A stretch of DNA of 56,046 bases. It comes from Ruthenibacterium sp. GTDB lineage: Bacteria; Bacillota; Clostridia; Oscillospirales; Ruminococcaceae. A program made the translations under genes and the position numbers. Location: the NCBI GenBank assembly GCA_020025255.1, contig JAHHSK010000004.1, positions 1-56,046 on the forward strand, written 5' to 3'. Below, piece after piece: positions 42,202 through 51,700 of the stretch (positions are counted from its first letter, which is position 1; every line of letters begins with the position of its first letter). Below the pieces are notes generated by a model. The model was not told where the DNA came from. It searched no databases and was given only the letters and a program-made list of their open reading frames with translations.

Positions 42202-43956
42202 ATGATCCCGCACGAATATATAGAAGAACTCGTGCAGCGCAGTGATATTGTGGATACCGTGCAAAGCTATGTGCAGCTGCGGCATCGCGGACGTACCCAT
42301 AGCGGGCTGTGTCCGTTTCACAATGAAAAAACACCGTCCTTTGTGGTGTATCCCGAAACCCAGTCGTTTTATTGTTTTGGCTGCGGTGCAGGCGGTGACG
42401 TGATCACATTCATGAAAAAAATAAACAATGTGGATTATCTGGAAGCGGTGAAGATGCTTGCAGCGCGGGCGGGGATGCCTCTTCCAGAGGAGGACGATAA
42501 AACAGGCCGGCTTCGCAGCCGCATTATTTCGATCAACAAGGATACGGCACGCTTTTATTTCAAAAGCCTGAATTCCGATGCCGGACGCATTGGGCGTGCG
42601 TATTGGCGCGGGCGCGGGCTGAGTGATGCGACGATCAAGCGCTTTGGGCTTGGGTATGCGCCGGACAGCTTTCACGCAACGCGCGATCACCTGATGGGGC
42701 TTGGCTATACCGAGGATGAGCTGCTGGCATCCGGGATAATCAAGCGCAGCCAGAAAGGCACAACATTCGATTTCTTTCGCAACCGCTGCATGATTCCGAT
42801 TTTTGATCTGCGGGGGAATGTCATTGCATTCAGCGGAAGAAAGCTGGACCCGGAACAGCCGGGCGGCAAGTATGTCAACAGCCCGGAAACACTCGTTTAT
42901 AAAAAAAGCCGCACCCTGTTTGCACTGAATTTTGCGAAAAAATCGCAGGAAAAGCGGTACATCCTGTGCGAGGGCAATTTGGATGCGATTTCCTTGCATC
43001 AGGCCGGTTTTACAACCACGGTGGCAGGCTGCGGCACAGCGCTGACGGGGGAACAGGTGAAGCTGCTTTCGGAATATGCAGATGAAGTGGTGCTGTGTTA
43101 TGATTCGGATGAAGCCGGGCAGAAGGCGACCCGCCGTGCCATCGAGCTGCTTTCGGCATCGCCGATCAAAATATCGGTGCTGAACATTCCGAATGCAAAG
43201 GATCCGGACGAATTCATCAAGAAATTCGGGCGGGAACGCTTTGAAATGCTCCTCAACGGCTCGAACAATGCAATCGAATACGAGCTTTTGCGCGCAAAAG
43301 AAAAGTATGATATCACCACACCGGACGGACGGGTGGGATATATCAAGGATGCCATTGACGTCTTGGCGGGGCGCATTACGCCCACGGAGCGTGATGTGTA
43401 TGCCGGACGTCTTGCAGAGGAAACCGATGTGGCAAAGCCGGCGATACTCAACCAGCTTTCGTCTGCGATCCGTGTGAAGGACAAGCGCGCGGCCAAAGAC
43501 CGGGAACGCAGGCTGCTTGAGGAGGGCATGGGCGGCCGCATCCATGTGCCGTATTCCCAAGGCGGGCAAAAGGCACTGGGGGCTGCTTTTGCGGAACAGC
43601 AGCTTGTGGCAGCGGTGCTGAAAAATCCGGATTACATCAAGCTGGCAGCCGGGCGCGTGCAGGGGGAAAATTTCTTGGACGTGGGTCTTGGCAAGGCATT
43701 TGACCGGATCTGCCGGCTTGCCGCAGAGGGGACGTATCCGGACCTTTCGGCATTGGGAGAAGAACTGCCCGAAGAAACCGTATCGCTGATCAGCCGGATA
43801 TTGGCGCAGAACTATGATATCGGGCTTTGCGCGCAGGATGTGGAAATGTATCTGGAACGCATCGAGAACAGCCATCCGGTCAGCAGTACGGCAGGCGAAA
43901 AAACAGCGGCAGAGCTTGCGGATTATCTGCAGGCTTTAAAGGATAAAAAAACATAG
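42202..43956 (+). CDS. dnaG: DNA primase
   Basis: 584 aa. Zinc-binding CHC2 domain (C37, H40, C58, C61), catalytic core with YINSPET-like motif (KYVNSPETLVYKK), TOPRIM with EGNLDAI (usual form EGYxDVI) and DSDEAGQKA, and a C-terminal DnaB-binding region. Makes RNA primers at the replication fork. AAAGGGG precedes ATG. Upstream of rpoD as in the classical macromolecular synthesis operon (rpsU is absent). Confidence 0.96.
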   Translation: MIPHEYIEELVQRSDIVDTVQSYVQLRHRGRTHSGLCPFHNEKTPSFVVYPETQSFYCFGCGAGGDVITFMKKINNVDYLEAVKMLAARAGMPLPEEDDKTGRLRSRIISINKDTARFYFKSLNSDAGRIGRAYWRGRGLSDATIKRFGLGYAPDSFHATRDHLMGLGYTEDELLASGIIKRSQKGTTFDFFRNRCMIPIFDLRGNVIAFSGRKLDPEQPGGKYVNSPETLVYKKSRTLFALNFAKKSQEKRYILCEGNLDAISLHQAGFTTTVAGCGTALTGEQVKLLSEYADEVVLCYDSDEAGQKATRRAIELLSASPIKISVLNIPNAKDPDEFIKKFGRERFEMLLNGSNNAIEYELLRAKEKYDITTPDGRVGYIKDAIDVLAGRITPTERDVYAGRLAEETDVAKPAILNQLSSAIRVKDKRAAKDRERRLLEEGMGGRIHVPYSQGGQKALGAAFAEQQLVAAVLKNPDYIKLAAGRVQGENFLDVGLGKAFDRICRLAAEGTYPDLSALGEELPEETVSLISRILAQNYDIGLCAQDVEMYLERIENSHPVSSTAGEKTAAELADYLQALKDKKT

Positions 43957-44029
43957 CGCAAATGCGTGGAACAGGAACATAGAATACTGCGGATAAAACC
44001 GCAGTGATGAAACAGGAGAGTACACAGAT

Positions 44030-45121
44030 ATGGGAGAAAAGAAGAACGTCATCATCAACCTGATCGAGCACGGCAAGCACAATCATCAGAAACTGACGAC
44101 AAAGGAAATCAACGATGCCCTTGAAAAAATCGGCTTTGAAGTGGACCTTGTGGATGAACTGTATGAATCGCTGGATGCCAACAATATCGAAATCATCGAA
44201 GAACCCGATCCGGATGCGGAAGAATTTACACTGACAGAGGATAATGTGGATAAGCTGCAGTCCTCGCTTTCCGCCGAGGGCGTAAACATTGACGATCCTG
44301 TTAAAGTTTACCTTAAGGAAATCGGGCGCGTCCCGCTTTTGAGCCCGGAAGAGGAAATCGATCTGGCACTGAAGATTCAGGCCGGCGGCCCGGATGGGGA
44401 AAAGGCGAAGAAGCGTCTTTCCGAAGCGAACCTTCGCTTGGTTGTTTCGATCGCAAAGCGTTATGTCGGACGCGGCATGCAGTTTTTGGATCTGATCCAG
44501 GAAGGAAACCTTGGCCTGATCAAAGCGGTTGAAAAATTCGACCACACGAAGGGCTTTAAGTTTTCTACCTATGCAACGTGGTGGATCCGTCAGGCCATTA
44601 CCCGAGCGATTGCCGATCAGGCACGCACGATCCGCATCCCGGTGCATATGGTCGAGACGATCAATAAGGTGAAGAAGGTTTCAAGCCAGCTGCTGCACAG
44701 CAATGGCCACGAGCCGACGGCAGATGAAATTGCGGCAGAGCTGGATATGCCGGTGGACAAGGTGCGCGAGATCATGCGCGTTGCGCAGGAGCCTGTCAGC
44801 TTGGAAACTCCGATCGGTGAAGAAGAAGACAGTCATCTTGGCGACTTCATTGCGGATGACGACACGCCTGTTCCGGCAGAAGCGGCAAGCCATACCCTGC
44901 TGAAGGAACAGCTTTCGGATGTGCTGAAAAGCCTGACCCCGCGGGAAGAAAAGGTTCTGCGTCTGCGTTTCGGTCTGGAGGATGGACGTCCCCGGACACT
45001 GGAAGAAGTGGGCAAGGAATTCAATGTCACGCGCGAACGCATTCGTCAGATCGAGGCGAAGGCACTGCGAAAACTGCGTCATCCGAGCCGTTCCAAGCGG
45101 CTGCGCGATTTTCTGGATTGA
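44030..45121 (+). CDS. rpoD: Primary sigma factor RpoD (SigA)
   Basis: 363 aa. Short acidic region 1.1 (1-85), region 1.2 (DPVKVYLKEIGRVPLL), region 2 with core-binding and -10 melting motifs (GRGMQFLDLIQEGNLGLIKAVEKFD, FSTYATWWIRQAI), region 3, and region 4 with the -35-reading helix (VTRERIRQIEAKALRKLRHP). Directs most vegetative transcription, and the promoters listed here fit its known specificity. Same unit as dnaG. Confidence 0.97.
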   Translation: MGEKKNVIINLIEHGKHNHQKLTTKEINDALEKIGFEVDLVDELYESLDANNIEIIEEPDPDAEEFTLTEDNVDKLQSSLSAEGVNIDDPVKVYLKEIGRVPLLSPEEEIDLALKIQAGGPDGEKAKKRLSEANLRLVVSIAKRYVGRGMQFLDLIQEGNLGLIKAVEKFDHTKGFKFSTYATWWIRQAITRAIADQARTIRIPVHMVETINKVKKVSSQLLHSNGHEPTADEIAAELDMPVDKVREIMRVAQEPVSLETPIGEEEDSHLGDFIADDDTPVPAEAASHTLLKEQLSDVLKSLTPREEKVLRLRFGLEDGRPRTLEEVGKEFNVTRERIRQIEAKALRKLRHPSRSKRLRDFLD

Positions 45122-45135
45122 TTCCATAAGTTTGG

Positions 45136-45174
45136 GCGGGAGCCTGTGCTGCACGGCACAGGCTCCCGCTTTTT
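45136..45174 (+). terminator. rpoD terminator
   Basis: GCGGGAGCCTGTGC (45136-45149) pairs perfectly with GCACAGGCTCCCGC (45156-45169), followed by T. The 3' arm is repeated 30 bp on (CAGGCTCCCGCTTTT at 45185-45199). Confidence 0.88.
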
Positions 45175-45206
45175 GGTGCAGGGGCAGGCTCCCGCTTTTG
45201 GCAAGC

Positions 45207-45234
45207 TTGACAAGGCATGCTTTTGTGATATGAT
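45207..45234 (+). promoter_or_regulatory. tldD promoter
   Basis: TTGACA (45207-45212), 16 bp, TATGAT (45229-45234) with TGA before it. Confidence 0.7.
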
Positions 45235-45325
45235 TGATTCAAACCGCTGCAAGGAGGGCTGCGCTTTCCTGCACGGCATTTTATTTCACGCATGTTTTAT
45301 GCTATGAATGGAAAGGACGATTTTT

Positions 45326-46663
45326 ATGTATCGTTTTCCCGAAAATTTGTTTGCTGATGTACGAGTGGAGCGTACGGATACTACGGTGATCCGCATCAAC
45401 GATGGCAAGCTGATGCAGAATAAGGTAAAAACGGAACAAGGTGCCATGATCCGCATATTTGATGGGGTGCGCTGGTACTATTCCGCGATTACGGATCTGG
45501 ATAACATTCAAAGCGAGCTGGATGCGCTGGCACAGATCGCATCACCGAATCCCCAAATAGAAAACCACCCGGTCGTGAAGGCACTGGAAGTGAACCGCGG
45601 GCGGGAGCTGCGATATCAGGACTGCAATGTGTGCGCTGTGCCCAACGCCGATAAACTGGCACTGCTTGAAAGCCATGCGGAAGTCTTTGCTGAATTTCCC
45701 AATGTCAAGGGGGTTGATATGATCTATTCCGACAAGCATCTGGAAAAGCAGATTCGATCCAGCCTGGGAACCGATGTCACCTACGATCAGCAGTTCGCCA
45801 GCTTGAATTTTTCCTACACGGTGACCAGCGGCGAAATGCCCCACAGCGGCAGCAGCCGGTTTTATGAAACCGAATGGGAACACCTGCACGGCACAAAGGA
45901 AGGGCTGCGCCAGGAAATCCTGACCGATATCGCATATGCAGAAAATGCTGTGCCGGTGCGCCCGGGCGATTATACCTGCGTCTTTTCCCCGGTGACGGCA
46001 GGTGTGTTTGCTCACGAAAGCTTCGGGCACAAAAGCGAAGCGGATTTCATGATCGGGGATGAGACCATGAAGCGGGAATGGAAGATCGGCAGCTGCGTCG
46101 GCAGTTCTATTTTGAATATTTATGATACCGGCACGGAGGAAGGCAGCGGCTATGTCCCGTTTGATGATGAGGGCTGCCGCGCGAAGAAAACGTATCTGAT
46201 CAAGGACGGGATCCTTTCCGGGCGGCTGCACAGTGCAGTGACTGCGGCAGACCTTGGCGAAGAGCCGACCGGCAATGCGCGTGCCATCAGCTTTGAATAC
46301 GAGCCGATTGTGCGCATGACAAACACCTGCATCGGCGCAGGAAGCACAACAAGGGAAGAACTGTTTGCGCCGATCGCGGATGGGATCTATATTGATACAT
46401 TCAAACACGGCTCGGGCATGTCCACCTTTACGATCGCACCCAACCGCGCCTATCGGATCGAGAATGGTGTCATCACACAGCCGGTGCGCATTTCGGTGGT
46501 ATCGGGCAATGTTATGGAAACGCTGCACAATATCAGCGGGGTTTCCGATATCGTAAAAAGCCGCAGCAGTGCCTTGGGCGGATGCGGAAAAATGGAACAA
46601 TCCCCGCTGCCGGTCGCATTTGGCGGGCCGTTTGTCCGGGTGGAACATATTCAGGTACAGTAA
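45326..46663 (+). CDS. tldD: TldD-family metallopeptidase
   Basis: 445 aa. Zinc motif HESFGH (H230, E231, H235) and a cysteine in the C-terminal SALGGCGK match TldD, the catalytic half of the TldD/TldE protease. Known roles include leader removal from modified peptides (microcin B17) and degrading unfolded peptides. GGAAAGGA precedes ATG 45326. The partner follows after 14 bp. No peptide-modifying genes are near, so the substrate is unknown. Confidence 0.92.
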   Translation: MYRFPENLFADVRVERTDTTVIRINDGKLMQNKVKTEQGAMIRIFDGVRWYYSAITDLDNIQSELDALAQIASPNPQIENHPVVKALEVNRGRELRYQDCNVCAVPNADKLALLESHAEVFAEFPNVKGVDMIYSDKHLEKQIRSSLGTDVTYDQQFASLNFSYTVTSGEMPHSGSSRFYETEWEHLHGTKEGLRQEILTDIAYAENAVPVRPGDYTCVFSPVTAGVFAHESFGHKSEADFMIGDETMKREWKIGSCVGSSILNIYDTGTEEGSGYVPFDDEGCRAKKTYLIKDGILSGRLHSAVTAADLGEEPTGNARAISFEYEPIVRMTNTCIGAGSTTREELFAPIADGIYIDTFKHGSGMSTFTIAPNRAYRIENGVITQPVRISVVSGNVMETLHNISGVSDIVKSRSSALGGCGKMEQSPLPVAFGGPFVRVEHIQVQ

Positions 46664-46677
46664 GGGGGACGACGCAC

Positions 46678-47889
46678 ATGAAACGGGAAGTATACAGCCG
46701 GAAAATTGTAAAAACAACGCTTAACATTACGCAGGGAAAAATCGATTCGGTGCGAAAAAATAACGTTACGCGTTCGGCGTGCCGTGTTTACAATGACGGG
46801 AAAATCGGCATCAGCGGCTTTTTCGGAGAGCCGACCGAAGAAAACTGGAAAGCCGCTGAAGAAAACTTAAAGCTTGCAATTCCGTATGAATATGAAATAC
46901 AAGCAAATCAGCATCGTGTGGAAGATTATCGGCAAGAGGTTCTTTCAGAAAAGGAATTCCTTGAAAGATCGGAGCAAATGCTGGAAATGCTGCAGGAACG
47001 CAACCCGGATTTTATCTTTTCCAACAAGCTGGCGTCGCGGGATGCAACGCATATCTTAAAAAATGATGCAGGGCTTTTCTATCAGGCTTCAGATCGGGAA
47101 TATACCTTTTCCGTGGTGTTCAAGCACAAGGATTCCAATGCGGTTTTTGACGGCGGGGTGGGAATGATCAGCCGTCGCTTCGATGCGCAGCGCTTTGTGG
47201 ACGACAGCAGCCGGATCCTGCAGGCGTACTGCCGCGAAGTTCCGCTGCCAAAGGAAAAAACGCTGCCGGTCGTCTGTTCGTTTTATGATGTCGGGCAGAA
47301 AATATTGGAATCCCTTGCGTGCGATGAACTGGGAAAGAAAACATCCATTCTTGCCGATAAGTTCGGCACCAAGGCTTTCAGCGAACAGTTTACGCTGTTT
47401 GCAGACCGCAGCAAGGAAGAAATCGGGACGCCGTTCTTTGATGCAGAAGGCACAGTGCTGAAGGGAGACCGCGCGGTGCTGATTGAAAACGGCGTGATCC
47501 GCAACGGCTTGTGCGACAAGAAAAATGCCGCCGAATTCGGATTTTGCAACACGGCCAGTGCAGACGGCGCGGTGGATGACGTGCCTTCTCTGGGGTATCC
47601 GGGCATTTCGGTAAAGCCTTCGGAAAAAACCTTTCGAGAGCTGGTCGGCAGCGGAAAAGCGATCTATATCGACACCATGGCAGGCGGGGATTGTACCGCG
47701 GACGGCAACTTTGCCTCGCCGGTTCAGCTGGCATATCTGATCGAAAACGGAGAGCTGGTCGGGCGTCTGCCGGAATTCGGACTGAGCGGCAGCATTTATG
47801 AAATGTTCGGCAGCGATTATCTGGGGATGAGCTGCGATAAGCCGTTCTTCGATCAGCGCGTTCTGTGTATCCGGATGCATTTGGGATGA
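46678..47889 (+). CDS. TldE/PmbA-like partner subunit
   Basis: 403 aa. Same fold family as TldD but without the HExxxH motif, as expected for the non-catalytic TldE/PmbA subunit. Visible features: C-terminal IDTMAGGDCTADGNFASPVQLAYLIENGEL and a GSIYEMFGSDY end. AAGGGGG before ATG 46678, which lies 14 bp after tldD, so the two form an operon. Terminator after. Confidence 0.87.
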   Translation: MKREVYSRKIVKTTLNITQGKIDSVRKNNVTRSACRVYNDGKIGISGFFGEPTEENWKAAEENLKLAIPYEYEIQANQHRVEDYRQEVLSEKEFLERSEQMLEMLQERNPDFIFSNKLASRDATHILKNDAGLFYQASDREYTFSVVFKHKDSNAVFDGGVGMISRRFDAQRFVDDSSRILQAYCREVPLPKEKTLPVVCSFYDVGQKILESLACDELGKKTSILADKFGTKAFSEQFTLFADRSKEEIGTPFFDAEGTVLKGDRAVLIENGVIRNGLCDKKNAAEFGFCNTASADGAVDDVPSLGYPGISVKPSEKTFRELVGSGKAIYIDTMAGGDCTADGNFASPVQLAYLIENGELVGRLPEFGLSGSIYEMFGSDYLGMSCDKPFFDQRVLCIRMHLG

Positions 47890-47919
47890 GATGCTTGCCG
47901 GGGCGGCACAGTGCAAACA

Positions 47920-47955
47920 AAAGGCAGGCGGGAAATCCGGCCTGCCTTTGTGTTT
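47920..47955 (+). terminator. tldD-tldE terminator
   Basis: AAAGGCAGGC (47920-47929) pairs with GCCTGCCTTT (47940-47949), T-rich after. Confidence 0.75.
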
Positions 47956-48014
47956 GGTGCGGCAAAATAAAAGCATCCGGCAGCAGGAAAAGGCGAACCG
48001 AGCGAAAGGCACAC

Positions 48015-48043
48015 TTGACAAATACTGCGGCATAGAGTATTCT
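48015..48043 (+). promoter_or_regulatory. Promoter of Rrf2 gene
   Basis: TTGACA (48015-48020), 17 bp, TATTCT (48038-48043). Confidence 0.75.
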
Positions 48044-48081
48044 TTAATTACATTAAAACGGTATAGTTTAAGGGGATGCAT

Positions 48082-48501
48082 ATGCATATTACACAGGAAA
48101 CGGATTATGCCCTGCGCATCGTATACTGCCTTGCGAAAAGCGGGACGCGTCGGGATGCGCGCAGCATTAGTGAAGAAATGTGTGTGACACTTCGTTTTTC
48201 GCTTAAAATATTGGGCAAACTGGTATCAAGCGGCATTTTGGAAAGCTATAAGGGAAATCGCGGTGGATACGAACTGGCGCGTGACGCACGCGAAATCACG
48301 ATGAAAGATGTCATTGAAGCCGTGCAAGGCCCGTACCGGCTGTCGCGCTGTATTGGCGAGGAGGGTGCCGGTGAATGCAACCGCGGCGTTTCGGGCTGCT
48401 GTGCCTTTCAGGCGGTGTTTCAGCGCATCAGCGATGACATCAACCGTGAGCTGAATGCGGTGGATTTCCGCATGCTGACGCAGGGGAGCAGCGGGCAATA
48501 A
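48082..48501 (+). CDS. Rrf2-family transcriptional regulator
   Basis: 139 aa. Winged HTH of the Rrf2/IscR/NsrR type (ITQETDYALRIVYCLAKSG, LGKLVSSGILESYKGNRGGYEL). Four cysteines (about C90, C99, C106, C107) in the region where IscR and NsrR bind an Fe-S cluster, so redox or iron-sulphur sensing is plausible. ATG 48082 is chosen over 48076 since AAGGGG ends at 48075. Single gene, no iscS/iscU adjacent. Confidence 0.9.
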   Translation: MHITQETDYALRIVYCLAKSGTRRDARSISEEMCVTLRFSLKILGKLVSSGILESYKGNRGGYELARDAREITMKDVIEAVQGPYRLSRCIGEEGAGECNRGVSGCCAFQAVFQRISDDINRELNAVDFRMLTQGSSGQ

Positions 48502-48506
48502 GAATC

Positions 48507-48556
48507 AAAAACCACACACGGCTCCATGCGTGCCAAATGTGGTTTTTTATTTTTTC
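48507..48556 (+). terminator. Rrf2 gene terminator
   Basis: AAAAACCACA (48507-48516) pairs with TGTGGTTTTT (48538-48547), with an inner CACG/CGTG stem, and a T-rich tail. Confidence 0.8.
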
Positions 48557-48572
48557 TTCGTGAAAAAAAGCC

Positions 48573-48601
48573 TTGACTATAAAAAGAAAGTGTATTATAA
48601 T
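48573..48601 (+). promoter_or_regulatory. rpoBC promoter
   Basis: TTGACT (48573-48578), 17 bp, TATAAT (48596-48601). The leader to rpoB is about 145 nt. Confidence 0.78.
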
Positions 48602-48751
48602 GCTTTAATGAATCATAATGGCTTGGTATGTCTCTGGATGCAAAACTGTTACAATTTTTTTGTACAAGTTGCTGAAATTAAGGGGCGTAACCGTGCTGTT
48701 TTGTGGCATTTTGCAAGCTTTAATATAGAGGAATAGGAGTGGTCGCAACAT

Positions 48752-51700
48752 ATGGTGAAAGTCAAGCCTGTCCAACTTGGCAAAACCGAACGCATGAGCT
48801 TTGCGCGCATCGATGAAGTCATCGATATGCCGAACCTGATCGAGGTGCAGAAAAACTCATACCAGTGGTTTCTGAAAGAAGGCCTGAAGGAAGTTTTCCG
48901 CGATATCTCTGCAATCGAAGACTACACCGGAAACCTGGTGCTTGATTTCACCGGGTACAGCCTTGATGCCAAGCCCAAATATACGATCAAGGAGTGCAAG
49001 GAGCGCGATGTGACCTATGCCGCGCCCCTGCGTGTGAAAGCGCGGTTGCTCAACAAAGAAACGGGCGATATCAAGGAGCAGGAAATCTTTATGGGGGATT
49101 TCCCGCTGATGACAGATTCCGGCACCTTCATTATCAATGGTGCAGAGCGCGTTATCGTTTCCCAGCTCGTTCGTTCGCCGGGTGTGTATTTCGGCAAAAG
49201 CTACGACAAAACCGGCAAGGAACTGTTTACGGCTACTTTGAACCCGAACCGCGGCGCATGGCTTGAGTATGAAACGGATTCCAACGATGTGTTCTATGTG
49301 CGCATCGATAAGAACCGCAAGATCCCGATGACCGTGTTTGTGCGTGCGCTGGGTCTGGGCGATGACGCGCAGATCCGTGATTTCTTTGGCGATGATGAAC
49401 GCATCGAAGCGACCATCGCAAAGGATCCCACCAAAAATGAGGAAGAGGGTCTGCTCGAAACATACCGCAAGCTGCGCCCCGGTGAGCCGCCCACGGTAGA
49501 AAGTGCTTCGAGCCATATCAATAACCTTTTCTTCGATCCGCGCCGTTACGATCTTTCTCGCTTCGGCCGCTATAAAATGAATAAGAAGTTCGCCATTGCC
49601 CGCCGTATCCAGGGCTTTGTTGCAGCGCGCGATATCGTTGCCCCGCTTACGGGTGAGCTTTTGTGCGCAGCAGGCGAAAAAATCAGCCCGGAGGCCGCGC
49701 TGGAAACCGAAAAATCCGGTGTGAGCCTTGTGTATCTGGCTGTGGATGATAAGGAAGTAAAGGTCCTGACGAACGGTACGGTTTGTGCAAATGATTTCCT
49801 GAGCTTCGATGCGGCAGAATGCGGCATCAACGAGCGTGTCAATTTCAGCGAGCTGCGCGCGATTCTGGATGAGACGAGTGACGTGGAAGAGCAAAAGGAA
49901 CTGCTTGTTAAGAATCACGACCGTCTGATCAGCCGAACCGTTACGGTGGATGACATTTTTGCTTCGATCAACTATTTGAACTGCCTTGGCCACGGGATCG
50001 GTACAGTGGACGATATTGACCACTTGGGCAACCGCCGCATCCGCAGCGTGGGCGAATTGCTGCAAAACCAGTTCCGCATCGGGTTTTCCCGCATGGAACG
50101 CGTTATCCGTGAGCGCATGACGCTTCAGACGCAGGATGAAAAAGACGTTACGCCGCAGGCGCTGATCAACATTCGTCCGGTCGTTGCAGCGATCAAGGAG
50201 TTCTTCGGTTCTTCCCCGCTGTCGCAGTTCATGGATCAGAACAACCCGCTGGCAGAACTGACGCATAAGCGCCGTCTTTCGGCGTTGGGCCCGGGCGGTC
50301 TTTCGCGTGACCGCGCAGGCTTCGAAGTTCGTGACGTTCACTATTCGCATTACGGCCGCATGTGCCCGATCGAAACGCCGGAAGGTCCGAACATCGGCTT
50401 GATCTCGTATCTTGCCACGTTTGCGAAGATCAATGAATACGGCTTTATCGAAGCCCCGTATCGCAAGGTCGATAAGGAAACCGGCATCGTGACCAACGAA
50501 GTGGTTTACATGACTGCGGATGTGGAAGATGAATATATCGTTGCGCAGGCGAACGAAGAGCTGGACAGCGAAGGACGCTTTGTGCGTCCGCGTGTTTCCT
50601 GCCGCTGGCGTGATGAGATCCTTGAAGTAGATAAGGATCGGGTCGACTACATGGACGTCAGCCCGAAGATGGTTGTCTCGGTTGCTACTTCGATGATCCC
50701 GTTCTTGGAAAACGACGACGCAAACCGTGCCCTTATGGGTTCGAACATGCAGCGTCAGGCCGTTCCGCTGCTGGTTACCGAACAGCCGATCGTTGCGACC
50801 GGTATGGAGTATAAAGCAGCGTGCGATTCCGGCGTGTGTGTTCTGGCAAAGAATGCTGGCGTTGTGGAACGCGTGACAGCGGATAAAATCACGATCCGCA
50901 CATCGGTTTCCACAACCGATGAATATGAACTGATCAAGTTCATGCGCTCGAACCAGGGAACCTGCATCAACCAGCGCCCGATTGTCGATCAGGGCGAGAC
51001 GGTGGTAAAAGGACAGGTCATTGCCGATGGTCCGGCAACGAAAAACGGCGAAATCAGCCTTGGCAAAAATGCCCTGATCGGATTTATGACTTGGGAAGGC
51101 TATAACTACGAAGACGCCGTTCTGATCAATGAAAAGCTGGTTCGCGAGGATCGCTATACATCGATCCACATTGAAGAATATGAAACCGACAGCCGCGAAA
51201 CAAAGCTTGGACCGGAAGAGATCACGCGCGATATCCCGAACGTCGGGGAAGAAGCGCTGAAGGATCTGGATGAGCGCGGCATTATCCGCATCGGTGCGGA
51301 AGTCGGCGCGGGCGATATCCTTGTCGGCAAGGTCACCCCGAAGGGTGAGCAGGAGCTGACGGCGGAAGAACGCCTGCTGCGCGCAATCTTCGGAGAAAAG
51401 GCGCGCGAGGTTCGCGATACCTCTCTGCGCGTTCCGCACGGCGAATACGGCATTGTTGTGGATGTCAAAGTGTTTACCCCGGATAATTGCAGCGAACTGC
51501 AGCCCGGCGTAAGCAAGGTCGTGCGCTGCTATATCGCACAGAAACGCAAAATCAGCGTCGGCGATAAAATGGCAGGCCGCCACGGCAATAAGGGCGTTGT
51601 CTCCCGCATCCTGCCGCAGGAGGACATGCCGTTCCTGGAAGATGGCACACCGCTGGATATCGTGCTGAACCCGCTGGGCGTTCCGTCCCGAATGAATATC

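Noticed and set aside
41341..43875. An 844-codon minus-strand open frame opposite dgt and dnaG
   Set aside because: Shadow of two firmly identified genes.
48530..48736. A 68-codon frame in the rpoB leader
   Set aside because: Starts before the rpoB promoter and runs through the terminator T-run and the promoter; no ribosome binding site.
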